In this document: positions 1-6,055 of the stretch, piece by piece
Layout of the letters: the number at the start of each line of letters is the position of its first letter
Position numbering within the stretch: position 1 is the stretch's first letter
From: Planctomycetota bacterium
GTDB taxonomy: Bacteria; Planctomycetota; JAJSAM01
Direction of reading: 5' to 3'
Length of the DNA: 6,622 nucleotides
Assembly: GCA_029932425.1 (NCBI GenBank)
Contig: JAOZQC010000193.1
Span: 1 to 6,622, forward strand
Notes under the pieces: model-generated
Seen by the model: the letters and a program-made list of their open reading frames with translations, nothing else
What the model was told of the DNA's origin: nothing
Database searches by the model: none
Translations under genes and position numbers: made by a program

Positions 1-1
1 C

Positions 2-727
2 GAGGCCGCGGAGAAGGGCGTGGACTTCATCCACTTCGAGCCGGAGGACGGTCCCGAGGTCTCGCCCGGGACCGACGACGAGGGCCGGCCCGTCCTCACC
101 GTCACGGTGCCGGACCGGGTCCTCGGCCAGCGGCTGGCCCTCCCCGCGGACCTCGTGATCCTCTCCGCCGCGGTGGTCCCCTCGCGGGGGGCGGCGGAGG
201 TCATGCGGCTCTTCAAGGTCACCACGAACCCCGACGGGTTCTTCCAGGAGGCCCACGTGAAGCTCCGGCCCGTGGACTTCGCCGCGGACGGCGTGTTCCT
301 GTGCGGCTCCGGCCACTACCCGAAGCATCTCTCCGAGACGATCAGCCAGGCCTACGGGGCGGCGGGCCGGGCCGTGACCCTCCTCTCCCACGACACCGTC
401 ACCGCTTCCGGGGCGGTGTGCGAGGTGGAGGAGGAGGCCTGCGTGGCCTGCGGGGCCTGCATCTCGGCCTGCACCTACCAGGCGATCCACTGGCGCGAGA
501 CGCCGTCGGGGAGGAAGGCCGAGGTGAACCCCGTCCTCTGCAAGGGGGACGGGCTCTGCAACGCCAAGTGTCCCACGGGCGCGGTGGTGCTGAAGCACTT
601 CACCGACGAGGAGATCCTGGACCAGATCGAGGCGGCGCTCGCCGATCCGTGGGCCGAGAGACCGGCGGCGGCCCCGCCGGGGAAGGAACCGCGGAGCCGG
701 GAGGCCGAGGTGGAGGTGGGAGCATGA
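2..727 (+). CDS. bamE: HdrA-like flavin/iron-sulfur subunit, C-terminal part (probable BamE), 5' partial
   Basis: This is the last 241 residues of a heterodisulfide reductase A-like protein. The reading frame is open to the left edge, so the GTG at 20 is internal. HdrA proteins bind FAD and [4Fe-4S] clusters and act in flavin-based electron bifurcation. Family marks seen here are the VPSRGAAEVMRLF stretch, a DGFFQEAHVKLRPVDFA segment, and DGVFLCG followed by the C-terminal FAD-domain helix. Two ferredoxin motifs follow. The first (440-472) is complete, CxxCxxCxxxC. The second (539-571) reads CKGDGLCNAKC, so Asp (GAC 548-550) sits where the second Cys is expected. The acidic tail ends in TGA 725-727, overlapping the next ATG by ATGA. 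Order with the following MvhD, NuoE, NuoF and NuoG-like genes matches bamEFGHI, so I infer the HdrA-like subunit of class II benzoyl-CoA reductase. Another HdrA-based NADH-linked complex is the alternative. The HdrA family call is firm; the Bam identity is less so. Confidence 0.85.
   Translation, partial: EAAEKGVDFIHFEPEDGPEVSPGTDDEGRPVLTVTVPDRVLGQRLALPADLVILSAAVVPSRGAAEVMRLFKVTTNPDGFFQEAHVKLRPVDFAADGVFLCGSGHYPKHLSETISQAYGAAGRAVTLLSHDTVTASGAVCEVEEEACVACGACISACTYQAIHWRETPSGRKAEVNPVLCKGDGLCNAKCPTGAVVLKHFTDEEILDQIEAALADPWAERPAAAPPGKEPRSREAEVEVGA
712..716 (+). promoter_or_regulatory. Shine-Dalgarno site fixing the bamF start
   Basis: A GGAGG lies 7 bases before the ATG at 724. It supports initiation at 724, upstream of the in-frame TGA at 775, rather than at the GTG at 805. 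The GTG at 805 sits inside the predicted hairpin loop and lacks a comparable purine-rich site at the right distance. Confidence 0.7.
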
Positions 728-1509
728 TCGGACTCGGAACCAAGCCGAGGATCGTCGCCTTCCTTTGCAACTGGTGAGCGTATTCCGCTGCGGACCTGTC
801 TGGCGTGACCAGGCAAAGCTACGCGACGGAGATCCGGATCATCCGCCTGATGTGCACCGGCCGGGTGGACCTGGCCTTCGTCCTCCACGCCTTCCAGAAG
901 GGCGCCGACGGTGTGATCGTGGGCGGCTGCTGGCCGGGGGAGTGCAACTACGTGACGGAGGGGAACTACGACGCGCTCGCCAACACCTACGTCCTGAAGC
1001 GGCTCCTGGGACGGATCGGCGTGTGCCCCGGCCGCGTGCGCCTGGAGTGGATGTCCGCCGCCGAGGGGGCGCGGTTCGCGGAGGTCATGAGCGACTTCGC
1101 GGACCGGCTCCGGGAGCTCGGGCCGCTCGGGGAGGGCGAGGGCCTCTCCGGGGAATCGCTTCGGGTGGGGCTCGAGGCGCTGCGGCGCCTGGTGCCCTGG
1201 CTGAAGCTCGTGGAGCGGGAGAAGCTCCGGGTCCCGGAGCGGACGGTGGAGGCGTACCGGGCGTTCTTCGAGGGAGAGGCGGCGGACCGGGTGTTCTCGG
1301 GGCTCATCGCGGAGAAGGTGGACGAGAGCCGGATCCTCCTCCTCCTCGAGGAGGAGCCCCTCTCCACCCGGGAGATCGCCGAGCGGCTCTCCCTGACCCC
1401 GGCGGAGGTGGCGAAGCACATGAGGAACGCCTCCCGGCAGGCGCTCGTGCGCTACGACCGCCGCCGGAACCGCTACGCGCCGGCGGGCGCGGGGCAGGCG
1501 GCGCCATGA
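724..1509 (+). CDS. bamF: Selenocysteine-containing MvhD-like iron-sulfur subunit (probable BamF), TGA 775-777 read as Sec
   Basis: MvhD-family proteins carry a [2Fe-2S] cluster and hand electrons to HdrA. Translation from ATG 724 gives PRIVAFLCNW, then TGA, then AYSAADLSGVTRQSY. Known relatives read FLCNW followed by Cys or Sec and a similar stretch, so TGA is most simply Sec18. Both sides keep frame and homology: C15 and N16-W17 before it, then MCTGRVD (C44), GGCWPGEC (C69, C74) and the NYxxGN-like turn after it. The full product is 261 residues, against about 140 for a plain MvhD. The extra C-terminal part is mostly helical, and residues 200-255 resemble a winged helix (LSTREIAERLSLTPAEVAKH, then a basic wing-like strand). 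Start 724 has a good Shine-Dalgarno site and overlaps the bamE stop by ATGA; the stop overlaps the next start in the same way. In the bam context, BamF is described as the Sec-containing MvhD-like subunit, which fits. Selenoprotein reading is strong; a disabled gene is unlikely because nothing else is broken. Confidence 0.87.
775..824 (+). promoter_or_regulatory. Candidate bacterial SECIS element directing Sec insertion at TGA 775-777
   Basis: Bacterial SECIS elements are mRNA hairpins just downstream of the UGA, inside the coding region, bound by SelB. Here 797-803 (UGUCUGG) can pair with 809-815 (CCAGGCA) as seven pairs including one U-G wobble, leaving a five-base loop CGUGA (804-808). The loop begins 26 bases after the UGA and has G at its second position, in line with the bacterial consensus of a G in the first two loop bases and a UGA-to-loop spacing of about 16-37 bases. 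An outer helix of five pairs, GCGUA (778-782) with UACGC (820-824), could close the structure next to the UGA. Pairings were found by eye; no folding energy was computed. Confidence 0.7.
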
Positions 1510-1988
1510 AGGGAACGGAGCTCTGCGCGCCGGCCGCCGATCTCGAGGAGATCGACCGGATCATCGACCGGTATCGGGACGAGAAGGGTTCTCTGATCCA
1601 GGTGCTCCTCACCATCCAGGCCGAGCACCACTGGCTCCCCCGGGAGGTCCTCTCCCGGGTGGCGGAGCGCCTCTCCGTCCCCCTGACCCGCGTGCTCCAC
1701 CTCGCCACCTTCGCCACGGCGTTCAGCCGGATCCCCCGGGGGCGCCCCGAGGTCCACGTCTGCACGGGGACCGCCTGCCACGTGCGGGGCGCCCCGCGGG
1801 TGCTCTCCACCATCGAGGAGCTCACGGGGATTCAGCCCGGCGAGACGGACCTGGACCTCCGGTACAGCCTGGAGACCGTGAACTGCCTGGGGTGCTGCGC
1901 CCTGGGGCCGGTGGTGGAGATCGACGGGAAGATCCACGGCAAGGTCTCCATCGCGAAGACGGAAGACGTGCTGAAGAGCTGCGAGTAG
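1506..1988 (+). CDS. bamG: NuoE-like thioredoxin-fold [2Fe-2S] subunit (probable BamG)
   Basis: This 160-residue protein has the length and layout of NuoE/HydC: a helical N-terminal half (residues about 12-75) and a thioredoxin-like [2Fe-2S] domain. The four cluster cysteines are visible as C86-x4-C91 (VCTGTACHVRG) and C127-x3-C131 (NCLGCCALGPV). Its likely role is to relay electrons to or from the FMN/NAD-binding NuoF-like partner encoded next. It starts at ATG 1506, which overlaps the bamF stop as ATGA, so translation is probably coupled; a weak purine-rich run precedes the start. The gene ends 8 bases before the next. In bamBCDEFGHI clusters this position is BamG. A complex I or [FeFe]-hydrogenase subunit would look similar in isolation, but the HdrA/MvhD neighbours and the lack of quinone-module or H-cluster genes here argue otherwise. 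The family call is very secure. Confidence 0.9.
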   Translation: MKGTELCAPAADLEEIDRIIDRYRDEKGSLIQVLLTIQAEHHWLPREVLSRVAERLSVPLTRVLHLATFATAFSRIPRGRPEVHVCTGTACHVRGAPRVLSTIEELTGIQPGETDLDLRYSLETVNCLGCCALGPVVEIDGKIHGKVSIAKTEDVLKSCE

Positions 1989-1996
1989 AGGGCCCC

Positions 1997-3922
1997 ATGC
2001 CAAAGCTCAGGACGCCGCAGGAGCTTTCCGAGTACCGGGAGGGCCTGGCCGCGAGAGGGGCGGCGGAGAGGCCCTGCGTCTCCGTCTGCGCCGGGACGGG
2101 TTGCCTTGCCTCGGGGGCGCGGGAGGTCATCGAGGCCTTCCGGGCGGAGATCGAGGCGCAGGGGCTCGCCGCCGGCGTGGAGATCCGGGGCACCGGCTGT
2201 CCCGGGTTCTGCGAGCGCGGTCCCGTGGTGGTCCTGCAGCCCGGGGGGATCTGCTACCTCGAGGTCACCCCCGAGGACGTCCCGGAGATCGTCACCCGGA
2301 GCCTCGGGGAGGGGGAGGTGGTGACCCGGCTCCTCTTCGAGGACCCGGCCACCGGAGAGCGGGTGGTCCGGGAGGGCGACATCCCCTTCTATCGCCACCA
2401 GCACCGGCTCCTGCTCGGGCAGAACATCCGGATCGACTCCCGGTCCCTCGACGACTACCTCGCGATCGGGGGGTACGCGGCCCTCCCGAAGGCGCTGGTC
2501 TCCCTGAGCCCCGAGGAGGTGATCGAGGAGGACAAGAGGTCGAACATCCGCGGCCGGGGAGGGGCGGGCTTCCCGGCGGGACGCAAGTGGGAGGGGGCCC
2601 GCCACGCCCCGGGCGATACCCGGTACGTGATCGTCAACGCCGACGAGGGGGACCCGGGAGCGTTCATGGACCGGGCGCTCCTCGAGGGGAACCCCTTCTC
2701 CATCCTCGAGGGGCTCACGATCGGCGGCTACGCGGTGGGGGCACGGGAGGGGTACATCTACGTCCGGCAGGAGTACCCCCTGGCGGTGGAGAACGTGACC
2801 CGCGCGATCGCCAAGGCCGAGGAGTACGGCCTCCTGGGAGAGGACATCCTCGGCTCCGGGTTCGACTTCACGGTGAAGGTGCACCGGGGGGCGGGGGCCT
2901 TCGTGTGCGGCGAGTCCTCGGCGCTGATGACGGCGCTGGAGGGCCGGGTGGGGGAGCCCCGGCCGAAGTACATCCGGAGCAACGTGAAGGGGCTCTGGGG
3001 CCGGCCCAGCGTGCTGAACAACGTGGAGACCTGGGCGAACATCCCCCTCATCATCGACCGGGGGGCGGACTGGTTCGCGGGGATCGGTACGGAGAAGAGC
3101 AAGGGCACGAAGATCTTCTCCCTGGTGGGCAAGATCCGAAACACCGGGCTCGTGGAAGTGCCCATGGGCATGACCCTCCGGGAGATCATCTACGAGATCG
3201 GGGGCGGCATCCCGAACGGGAAGAGGTTCAAGGCCGTGCAGACGGGGGGGCCCTCCGGCGGCTGTCTCCCCGAGGAGCTCCTGGACCTCCCCGTGGACTT
3301 CGACGAGCTGACCCGGGCGGGGTCGATGATGGGCTCCGGCGGCATGATCGTCATGGACGAGGACACCTGCATGGTGGACGTCGCCCGGTACTTCATCGAC
3401 TTCCTCACCGACGAGTCCTGCGGGAAGTGCGCCCCCTGCCGGGAGGGGCTCCGGCAGATGCGGAGGATCCTCGGGAGGATCTGCGAGGGCCGGGGCGAGG
3501 AGGGCGACCTGGAGACGCTGGAGGAGCTCGCGGAGGTGGTGGGCCTGGCCTCGCTGTGCGGCCTGGGGCAGAGCGCCCCCAACCCCTTCCTCTCCACGCT
3601 CCGGTACTTCCGGGAGGAGTACGAGGCCCACATCCGGGAGAAGCGGTGTCCGGCGCTCTCCTGCCGGGCGCTGCTCTCCTACTACATCGACCCCGAGAAA
3701 TGCCGGGGCTGCATGATCTGCCTCCGGAAGTGCCCCTCGCAGGCGATCGAGGGCGGGAAGAAGCAGGTCCACGTGATCGACCAGGAGAAGTGCGACACCT
3801 GCGGGGTGTGCTTCGACGTCTGCCCGCCGCGCTACGGGGCGGTGCGGAAGATCTCGGGCGAGCCCGTGCCGGAGCCCTTGCCCCCGGAGGAGAGGATGAT
3901 CGTGAAGGCGGGCGGAGAATGA
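1997..3922 (+). CDS. bamH: NuoF/HydB-like FMN- and NAD(H)-binding iron-sulfur subunit (probable BamH)
   Basis: A 641-residue flavoprotein with HydB architecture. Residues 1-110 form a thioredoxin-like [2Fe-2S] domain with C31-x4-C36 and C68-x3-C72. The NuoF core follows: the FMN-binding glycine-rich loop GRGGAGFPAGRKW (186-198), NADEGDPGAF from about 214, the GAGAFVCGESSALM segment from about 298, an SLBB-type region, then the [4Fe-4S] site C475/C478/C481 with C521 (SLCGLG). The C-terminus adds two complete ferredoxin motifs, C569/572/575/579 and C599/602/605/609. Homologues exchange hydride with NAD(P)(H) at FMN and pass electrons to iron-sulfur clusters. In a Bam complex this subunit is the candidate entry or exit point for pyridine-nucleotide or ferredoxin electrons. 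ATG 1997 follows a GAGGG 4 bases upstream and gives the standard N-terminus; upstream in-frame codons lie inside bamG. Its stop overlaps bamI by ATGA. The domain assignment is near certain; the natural electron partner is not shown by sequence. Confidence 0.92.
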   Translation: MPKLRTPQELSEYREGLAARGAAERPCVSVCAGTGCLASGAREVIEAFRAEIEAQGLAAGVEIRGTGCPGFCERGPVVVLQPGGICYLEVTPEDVPEIVTRSLGEGEVVTRLLFEDPATGERVVREGDIPFYRHQHRLLLGQNIRIDSRSLDDYLAIGGYAALPKALVSLSPEEVIEEDKRSNIRGRGGAGFPAGRKWEGARHAPGDTRYVIVNADEGDPGAFMDRALLEGNPFSILEGLTIGGYAVGAREGYIYVRQEYPLAVENVTRAIAKAEEYGLLGEDILGSGFDFTVKVHRGAGAFVCGESSALMTALEGRVGEPRPKYIRSNVKGLWGRPSVLNNVETWANIPLIIDRGADWFAGIGTEKSKGTKIFSLVGKIRNTGLVEVPMGMTLREIIYEIGGGIPNGKRFKAVQTGGPSGGCLPEELLDLPVDFDELTRAGSMMGSGGMIVMDEDTCMVDVARYFIDFLTDESCGKCAPCREGLRQMRRILGRICEGRGEEGDLETLEELAEVVGLASLCGLGQSAPNPFLSTLRYFREEYEAHIREKRCPALSCRALLSYYIDPEKCRGCMICLRKCPSQAIEGGKKQVHVIDQEKCDTCGVCFDVCPPRYGAVRKISGEPVPEPLPPEERMIVKAGGE

Positions 3923-4506
3923 ACGATCTCACCATGCGGATCGACGGCAAGGAGGTGGGGGCGGCCGAGGGGATGACGGTGCTTACGGCGGCCCGCGGGG
4001 CCGGGATCGAGATCCCCACCCTGTGTCACCACGACTCCCTGGAACCCTACGGCGGGTGCCGGCTCTGCCTGGTCGAGGTCACGGAGCGCGGGTGGTCCCG
4101 CCACGTGGTCGCCTGCGTCTACCCGGCGAAGGACGGTCTCGAGGTCCGGACCCGAACCGAGCGGATCGACCGCATCCGGAAGGGCATCCTGGAGCTCCTG
4201 CTCGCCCGCGCCCCGAACTCCCCGATCCTCCGGGAGCTGGGGGAGGAGTACGGCGCGGACCCGGACCGATTCGAGGGGGAGGGCTCCTTCTGCATCCACT
4301 GCGGGCTCTGCGTCCGCTACTGCGCGGAGGTGAAGAAGGCCCACGCCGTGGGCTTCGTCGACCGGGGCGTCCGGAGGGAGATCGCCTTCATCCCCGAGAT
4401 CGCCACGCGGGTGTGCGAGAGCTGCAAGGAGTGCTTCCCCCTCTGCCCCACCTCGTACCTCCAGGCCGCCTGGGTCCTCGTCAAGTCCCTCGCCACCCCC
4501 GCCTGA
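3919..4506 (+). CDS. bamI: NuoG N-terminus-like ferredoxin: one [2Fe-2S] and two [4Fe-4S] motifs (probable BamI)
   Basis: A 195-residue electron-transfer protein resembling only the N-terminal iron-sulfur part of NuoG or HydA. Residues 1-80 form a plant-type [2Fe-2S] domain with C36-x10-C47-x2-C50-x15-C66. Two ferredoxin motifs follow, C125/128/131/135 and C166/169/172/176. The His-Cys3 cluster motif that NuoG and HydA carry between these domains is absent: the linker at residues 80-120 has no Cys. There is also no molybdopterin-like or H-cluster domain, so it is neither full NuoG nor a hydrogenase. The ATG at 3919 overlaps the bamH stop (ATGA); GGAG is only 1 base away and AAGG is 10 bases upstream, so coupled translation is likely. 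It is the last gene of the plus-strand operon and sits where BamI is expected. I see no reason to call it truncated: its last motif is followed by an ordinary helical tail. Confidence 0.85.
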   Translation: MNDLTMRIDGKEVGAAEGMTVLTAARGAGIEIPTLCHHDSLEPYGGCRLCLVEVTERGWSRHVVACVYPAKDGLEVRTRTERIDRIRKGILELLLARAPNSPILRELGEEYGADPDRFEGEGSFCIHCGLCVRYCAEVKKAHAVGFVDRGVRREIAFIPEIATRVCESCKECFPLCPTSYLQAAWVLVKSLATPA

Positions 4507-4769
4507 GCCGCCGTCTCCGGGTGGCGCAGGTCCCCGCCGGAGGGGCCCGGGAGGGGCCGCGCGCTCGACCCGGTGAGGATCGAGGAGGCGTCGCTCCCAC
4601 CCCGCGTCCCGGCGATCTCCGGACGTTCGACGGTGCCCGCGGGGACACAAGCACGATCTGCGGGCGGGCCGTCGGCCCTTGCCGGCGCCGCAGCCCTCCT
4701 GCGGGGCGTTGGACGCGGTGCGGGACGCCATCGTCCGGGCCCCGGCGCGGCGGGGACCCCGAGCCGGGC
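4507..4769. other. Convergent intergenic region, no gene seen
   Basis: This 263-base gap lies between the 3' end of the plus-strand operon and the 3' end of the minus-strand operon. I find no frame with a recognisable protein. It holds short GC-rich inverted repeats, for example CCGCAG/CTGCGG with a 5-base loop (4688-4704) and GGGCC/GGCCC with a 3-base loop (4666-4678), and a 9-base direct repeat GGAGGGGCC at 4539-4547 and 4550-4558. None is followed by a proper T-run. As both flanking genes end here, no promoter is expected. Confidence 0.7.
4737..4759. terminator. Possible GC-rich transcript-end hairpin between the convergent operons
   Basis: The arms GGGCCCCG (4737-4744) and CGGGGACCC (4751-4759) can form eight G-C pairs with one bulged A (4756) around a 6-base loop. 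The hairpin begins 10 bases past the tupC stop on the minus strand and also lies downstream of bamI on the plus strand. There is no T-tract on either side, so it may be a 3'-end-protecting hairpin, or chance in GC-rich DNA, rather than an intrinsic terminator. Confidence 0.3.
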
Positions 4770-5360
4770 TCAGTCTCCCGCCGGGGTTCTTCCGGGCGCG
4801 GCGAGAGTGACGGTCCTCTCGAGGGGCAGGAAGCCGGGCTCCGGCGCCGCGACCACCACCGTGCCGTCGAGGTCCGCGAGCACCCGGTTCAGCGCCTCTT
4901 CGCCCTCCGCGTCCAGGTCGGCCCGGGGTTCGTCGAGGAGCAGGAGCACCGGCCGCGCGGCCAGGGCCCGGGCGATCGCCACCCGGCGCAGCTCGCCCCC
5001 CGAGAGGTCCTCCGCCCGGCGCCCCGCCAGGTGCGCGGCCCCGAGCTTCCGGAGCCACTCCTCCGCCTCCCGGAGGGGCCTCCGGTGGAGGCGCAGGGTG
5101 TACGCCACGTTGTCCCGCGCCGTCCCCCGGAAGAGGTAGGGCCGCTGGTGCACGAGCACCGCCCGCCCCGGGCGCGGGAGGCCCGTGACCGTCCCCCGGG
5201 TGGGGCGGAGCAACCCGGCGAGGATCCGGAGGAGCGTGGTCTTCCCGCTCCCGTTCTCGCCGCCGATCCCCAGGCGCTCTCCGGGCGCGATGTCCAGCGC
5301 GGGGAGGGAAAGGGCGCGGGCGTCGTCGAACCGCATCTCGATCTCCCGGAGGCGGATCAC
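4770..5360 (-). CDS. tupC: Tungstate ABC transporter ATP-binding protein, TupC-like
   Basis: A 196-residue ABC ATPase that would power tungstate import with the permease encoded just upstream. Visible motifs are Walker A GENGSGKTT (34-42), Q-loop Q72, signature LSGGE (119-123), Walker B LLLLDEP (139-145) and a D-loop ADLD (147-150). The H-loop is odd: where relatives read Thr-His after the last core strand (VVV-A-T-H), this protein has VVVAAPEPG, so Pro173 stands in for the catalytic-switch His. The protein then ends soon after, without a C-terminal regulatory domain. The GTG start at 5360 has GGGAGG 7 bases upstream (plus-strand 5368-5373) and overlaps the tupB stop as GTGA. A much longer frame runs on upstream in this phase to 6560, but there it is only the shadow of tupB and tupA. 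The family is secure; tungstate specificity comes from the neighbours. Confidence 0.87.
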   Translation of the reverse strand: MIRLREIEMRFDDARALSLPALDIAPGERLGIGGENGSGKTTLLRILAGLLRPTRGTVTGLPRPGRAVLVHQRPYLFRGTARDNVAYTLRLHRRPLREAEEWLRKLGAAHLAGRRAEDLSGGELRRVAIARALAARPVLLLLDEPRADLDAEGEEALNRVLADLDGTVVVAAPEPGFLPLERTVTLAAPGRTPAGD

Positions 5361-6052
5361 GGGTGCGCCTCCCGGCTCAGGCGGTGGGCGAGGAGGGCCG
5401 CCCCCACCGCGAGAACGAGGAGGATGACCCCCGAGGCGAGACCCCGGCCGAACTCGCCCCGGCGCACCTCCAGGGTGATCGTGGAGGCGAGGGTCCGGGT
5501 CGCCATCCGGAGGTTCCCGCCCACGAGCAGCACCACCCCCAGCTCCGAGAGACAGCGGGCGGCCCCCGCGAGGACGGCGGCCGCGAGCCCCGTCCGCACC
5601 TCCCCCAGCACCGTGAGGAGAACGCGGATCCGGCCGGCCCCCAGGGTCCGGGCCGTCTCCGCCACGCGGCGGGGGAGGGCCGAGGCGGCCCCGTGGGTGA
5701 GCGCGGTGACGAGGGGGAAGGCGAGCAGGAACTCGCCGGAGATGACGGCGCCCTTCGTGTAGAGGAGGGAAAGGCCTCCGAAGAGCCCCTGCCGGGAGAC
5801 GAGGCCGTACACGAAGAGCCCCACCACCACGGTGGGGGTGAACATCCCCACCCGGATCAGGAAGACCAGGAGCCCCCGGCCGTCGCGCCGGTGGATGCCG
5901 AGCCAGGCCCCGCAGGGGAACGCCGCGAGGGAGGCGAGGGCCACCGCCGTCACCGTGCAGAGGACCGTCACGTAGACGGCGTGGAGCACGGCGGGGTCGC
6001 CGCGGGCGATGAGCCGGAACGCCTCCACGAACCCCTCCGCGAAGAACTCCAC
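5357..6052 (-). CDS. tupB: Tungstate ABC transporter permease, TupB-like
   Basis: A 231-residue inner-membrane permease. Hydrophobic spans are seen near residues 22-46, 60-85, 102-120, 156-178 and 204-223. The coupling (EAA-type) loop lies around 131-155, with AETARTLGAG then a basic stretch. The block VGGNLRMATRTLASTITLE (177-195) and GEF at 199-201 correspond to the VGGNI..TRT..TAIALE..KGEF pattern typical of TupB/WtpB-like tungstate permeases, and the N-terminus (EFFAEGFVEAFRLI..GDP) matches the family start. I therefore chose GTG 6052, only 3 bases after the tupA stop. A second GTG at 6028 has a better-placed GGAGGGG and would drop eight residues, so the exact start is uncertain. It forms one operon with tupA and tupC. 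Molybdate specificity cannot be excluded from the permease alone, but ModB looks different in these blocks. Confidence 0.88.
   Translation of the reverse strand: MEFFAEGFVEAFRLIARGDPAVLHAVYVTVLCTVTAVALASLAAFPCGAWLGIHRRDGRGLLVFLIRVGMFTPTVVVGLFVYGLVSRQGLFGGLSLLYTKGAVISGEFLLAFPLVTALTHGAASALPRRVAETARTLGAGRIRVLLTVLGEVRTGLAAAVLAGAARCLSELGVVLLVGGNLRMATRTLASTITLEVRRGEFGRGLASGVILLVLAVGAALLAHRLSREAHP
5368..5373 (-). promoter_or_regulatory. Shine-Dalgarno site fixing the tupC start
   Basis: On the minus strand GGGAGG lies 7 bases before GTG 5360. It sets the ATPase start at 5360 and lies within the end of tupB, consistent with coupled translation through the GTGA overlap. Confidence 0.6.
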
Positions 6053-6055
6053 CCT

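Noticed and set aside
805..1509. A separate short gene starting at GTG 805
   Set aside because: It lacks the conserved FLCNW N-terminus that is encoded just upstream in the same frame, and it has no good ribosome binding site. The read-through selenoprotein from 724 explains all of it.
724..1509. Pseudogene with a nonsense mutation
   Set aside because: The only stop is at the known Cys/Sec position, a SECIS-like hairpin follows, and the rest of the frame is intact and coupled to both neighbours.
1832..3772. A 646-residue minus-strand frame opposite the NuoF-like gene
   Set aside because: It is an antisense shadow typical of GC-rich genes, with no recognisable domains; the plus strand carries an unambiguous flavoprotein.
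1506..4506. Complex I (NuoEFG) or an [FeFe]-hydrogenase HydABC cluster
   Set aside because: The NuoG-like protein stops after its ferredoxin domains, with no H-cluster and no molybdopterin-like region, and the upstream neighbours are HdrA- and MvhD-like, not Nuo membrane subunits.
4539..4558. Tandem 9-base direct repeat GGAGGGGCC
   Set aside because: There are only two short copies in very GC-rich DNA, with no flanking element; it is not evidence of a mobile element or CRISPR.
4023..5762. A 579-residue plus-strand frame spanning the intergenic gap
   Set aside because: It overlaps bamI, tupC and tupB out of frame and has biased Arg/Pro/Gly composition without motifs.
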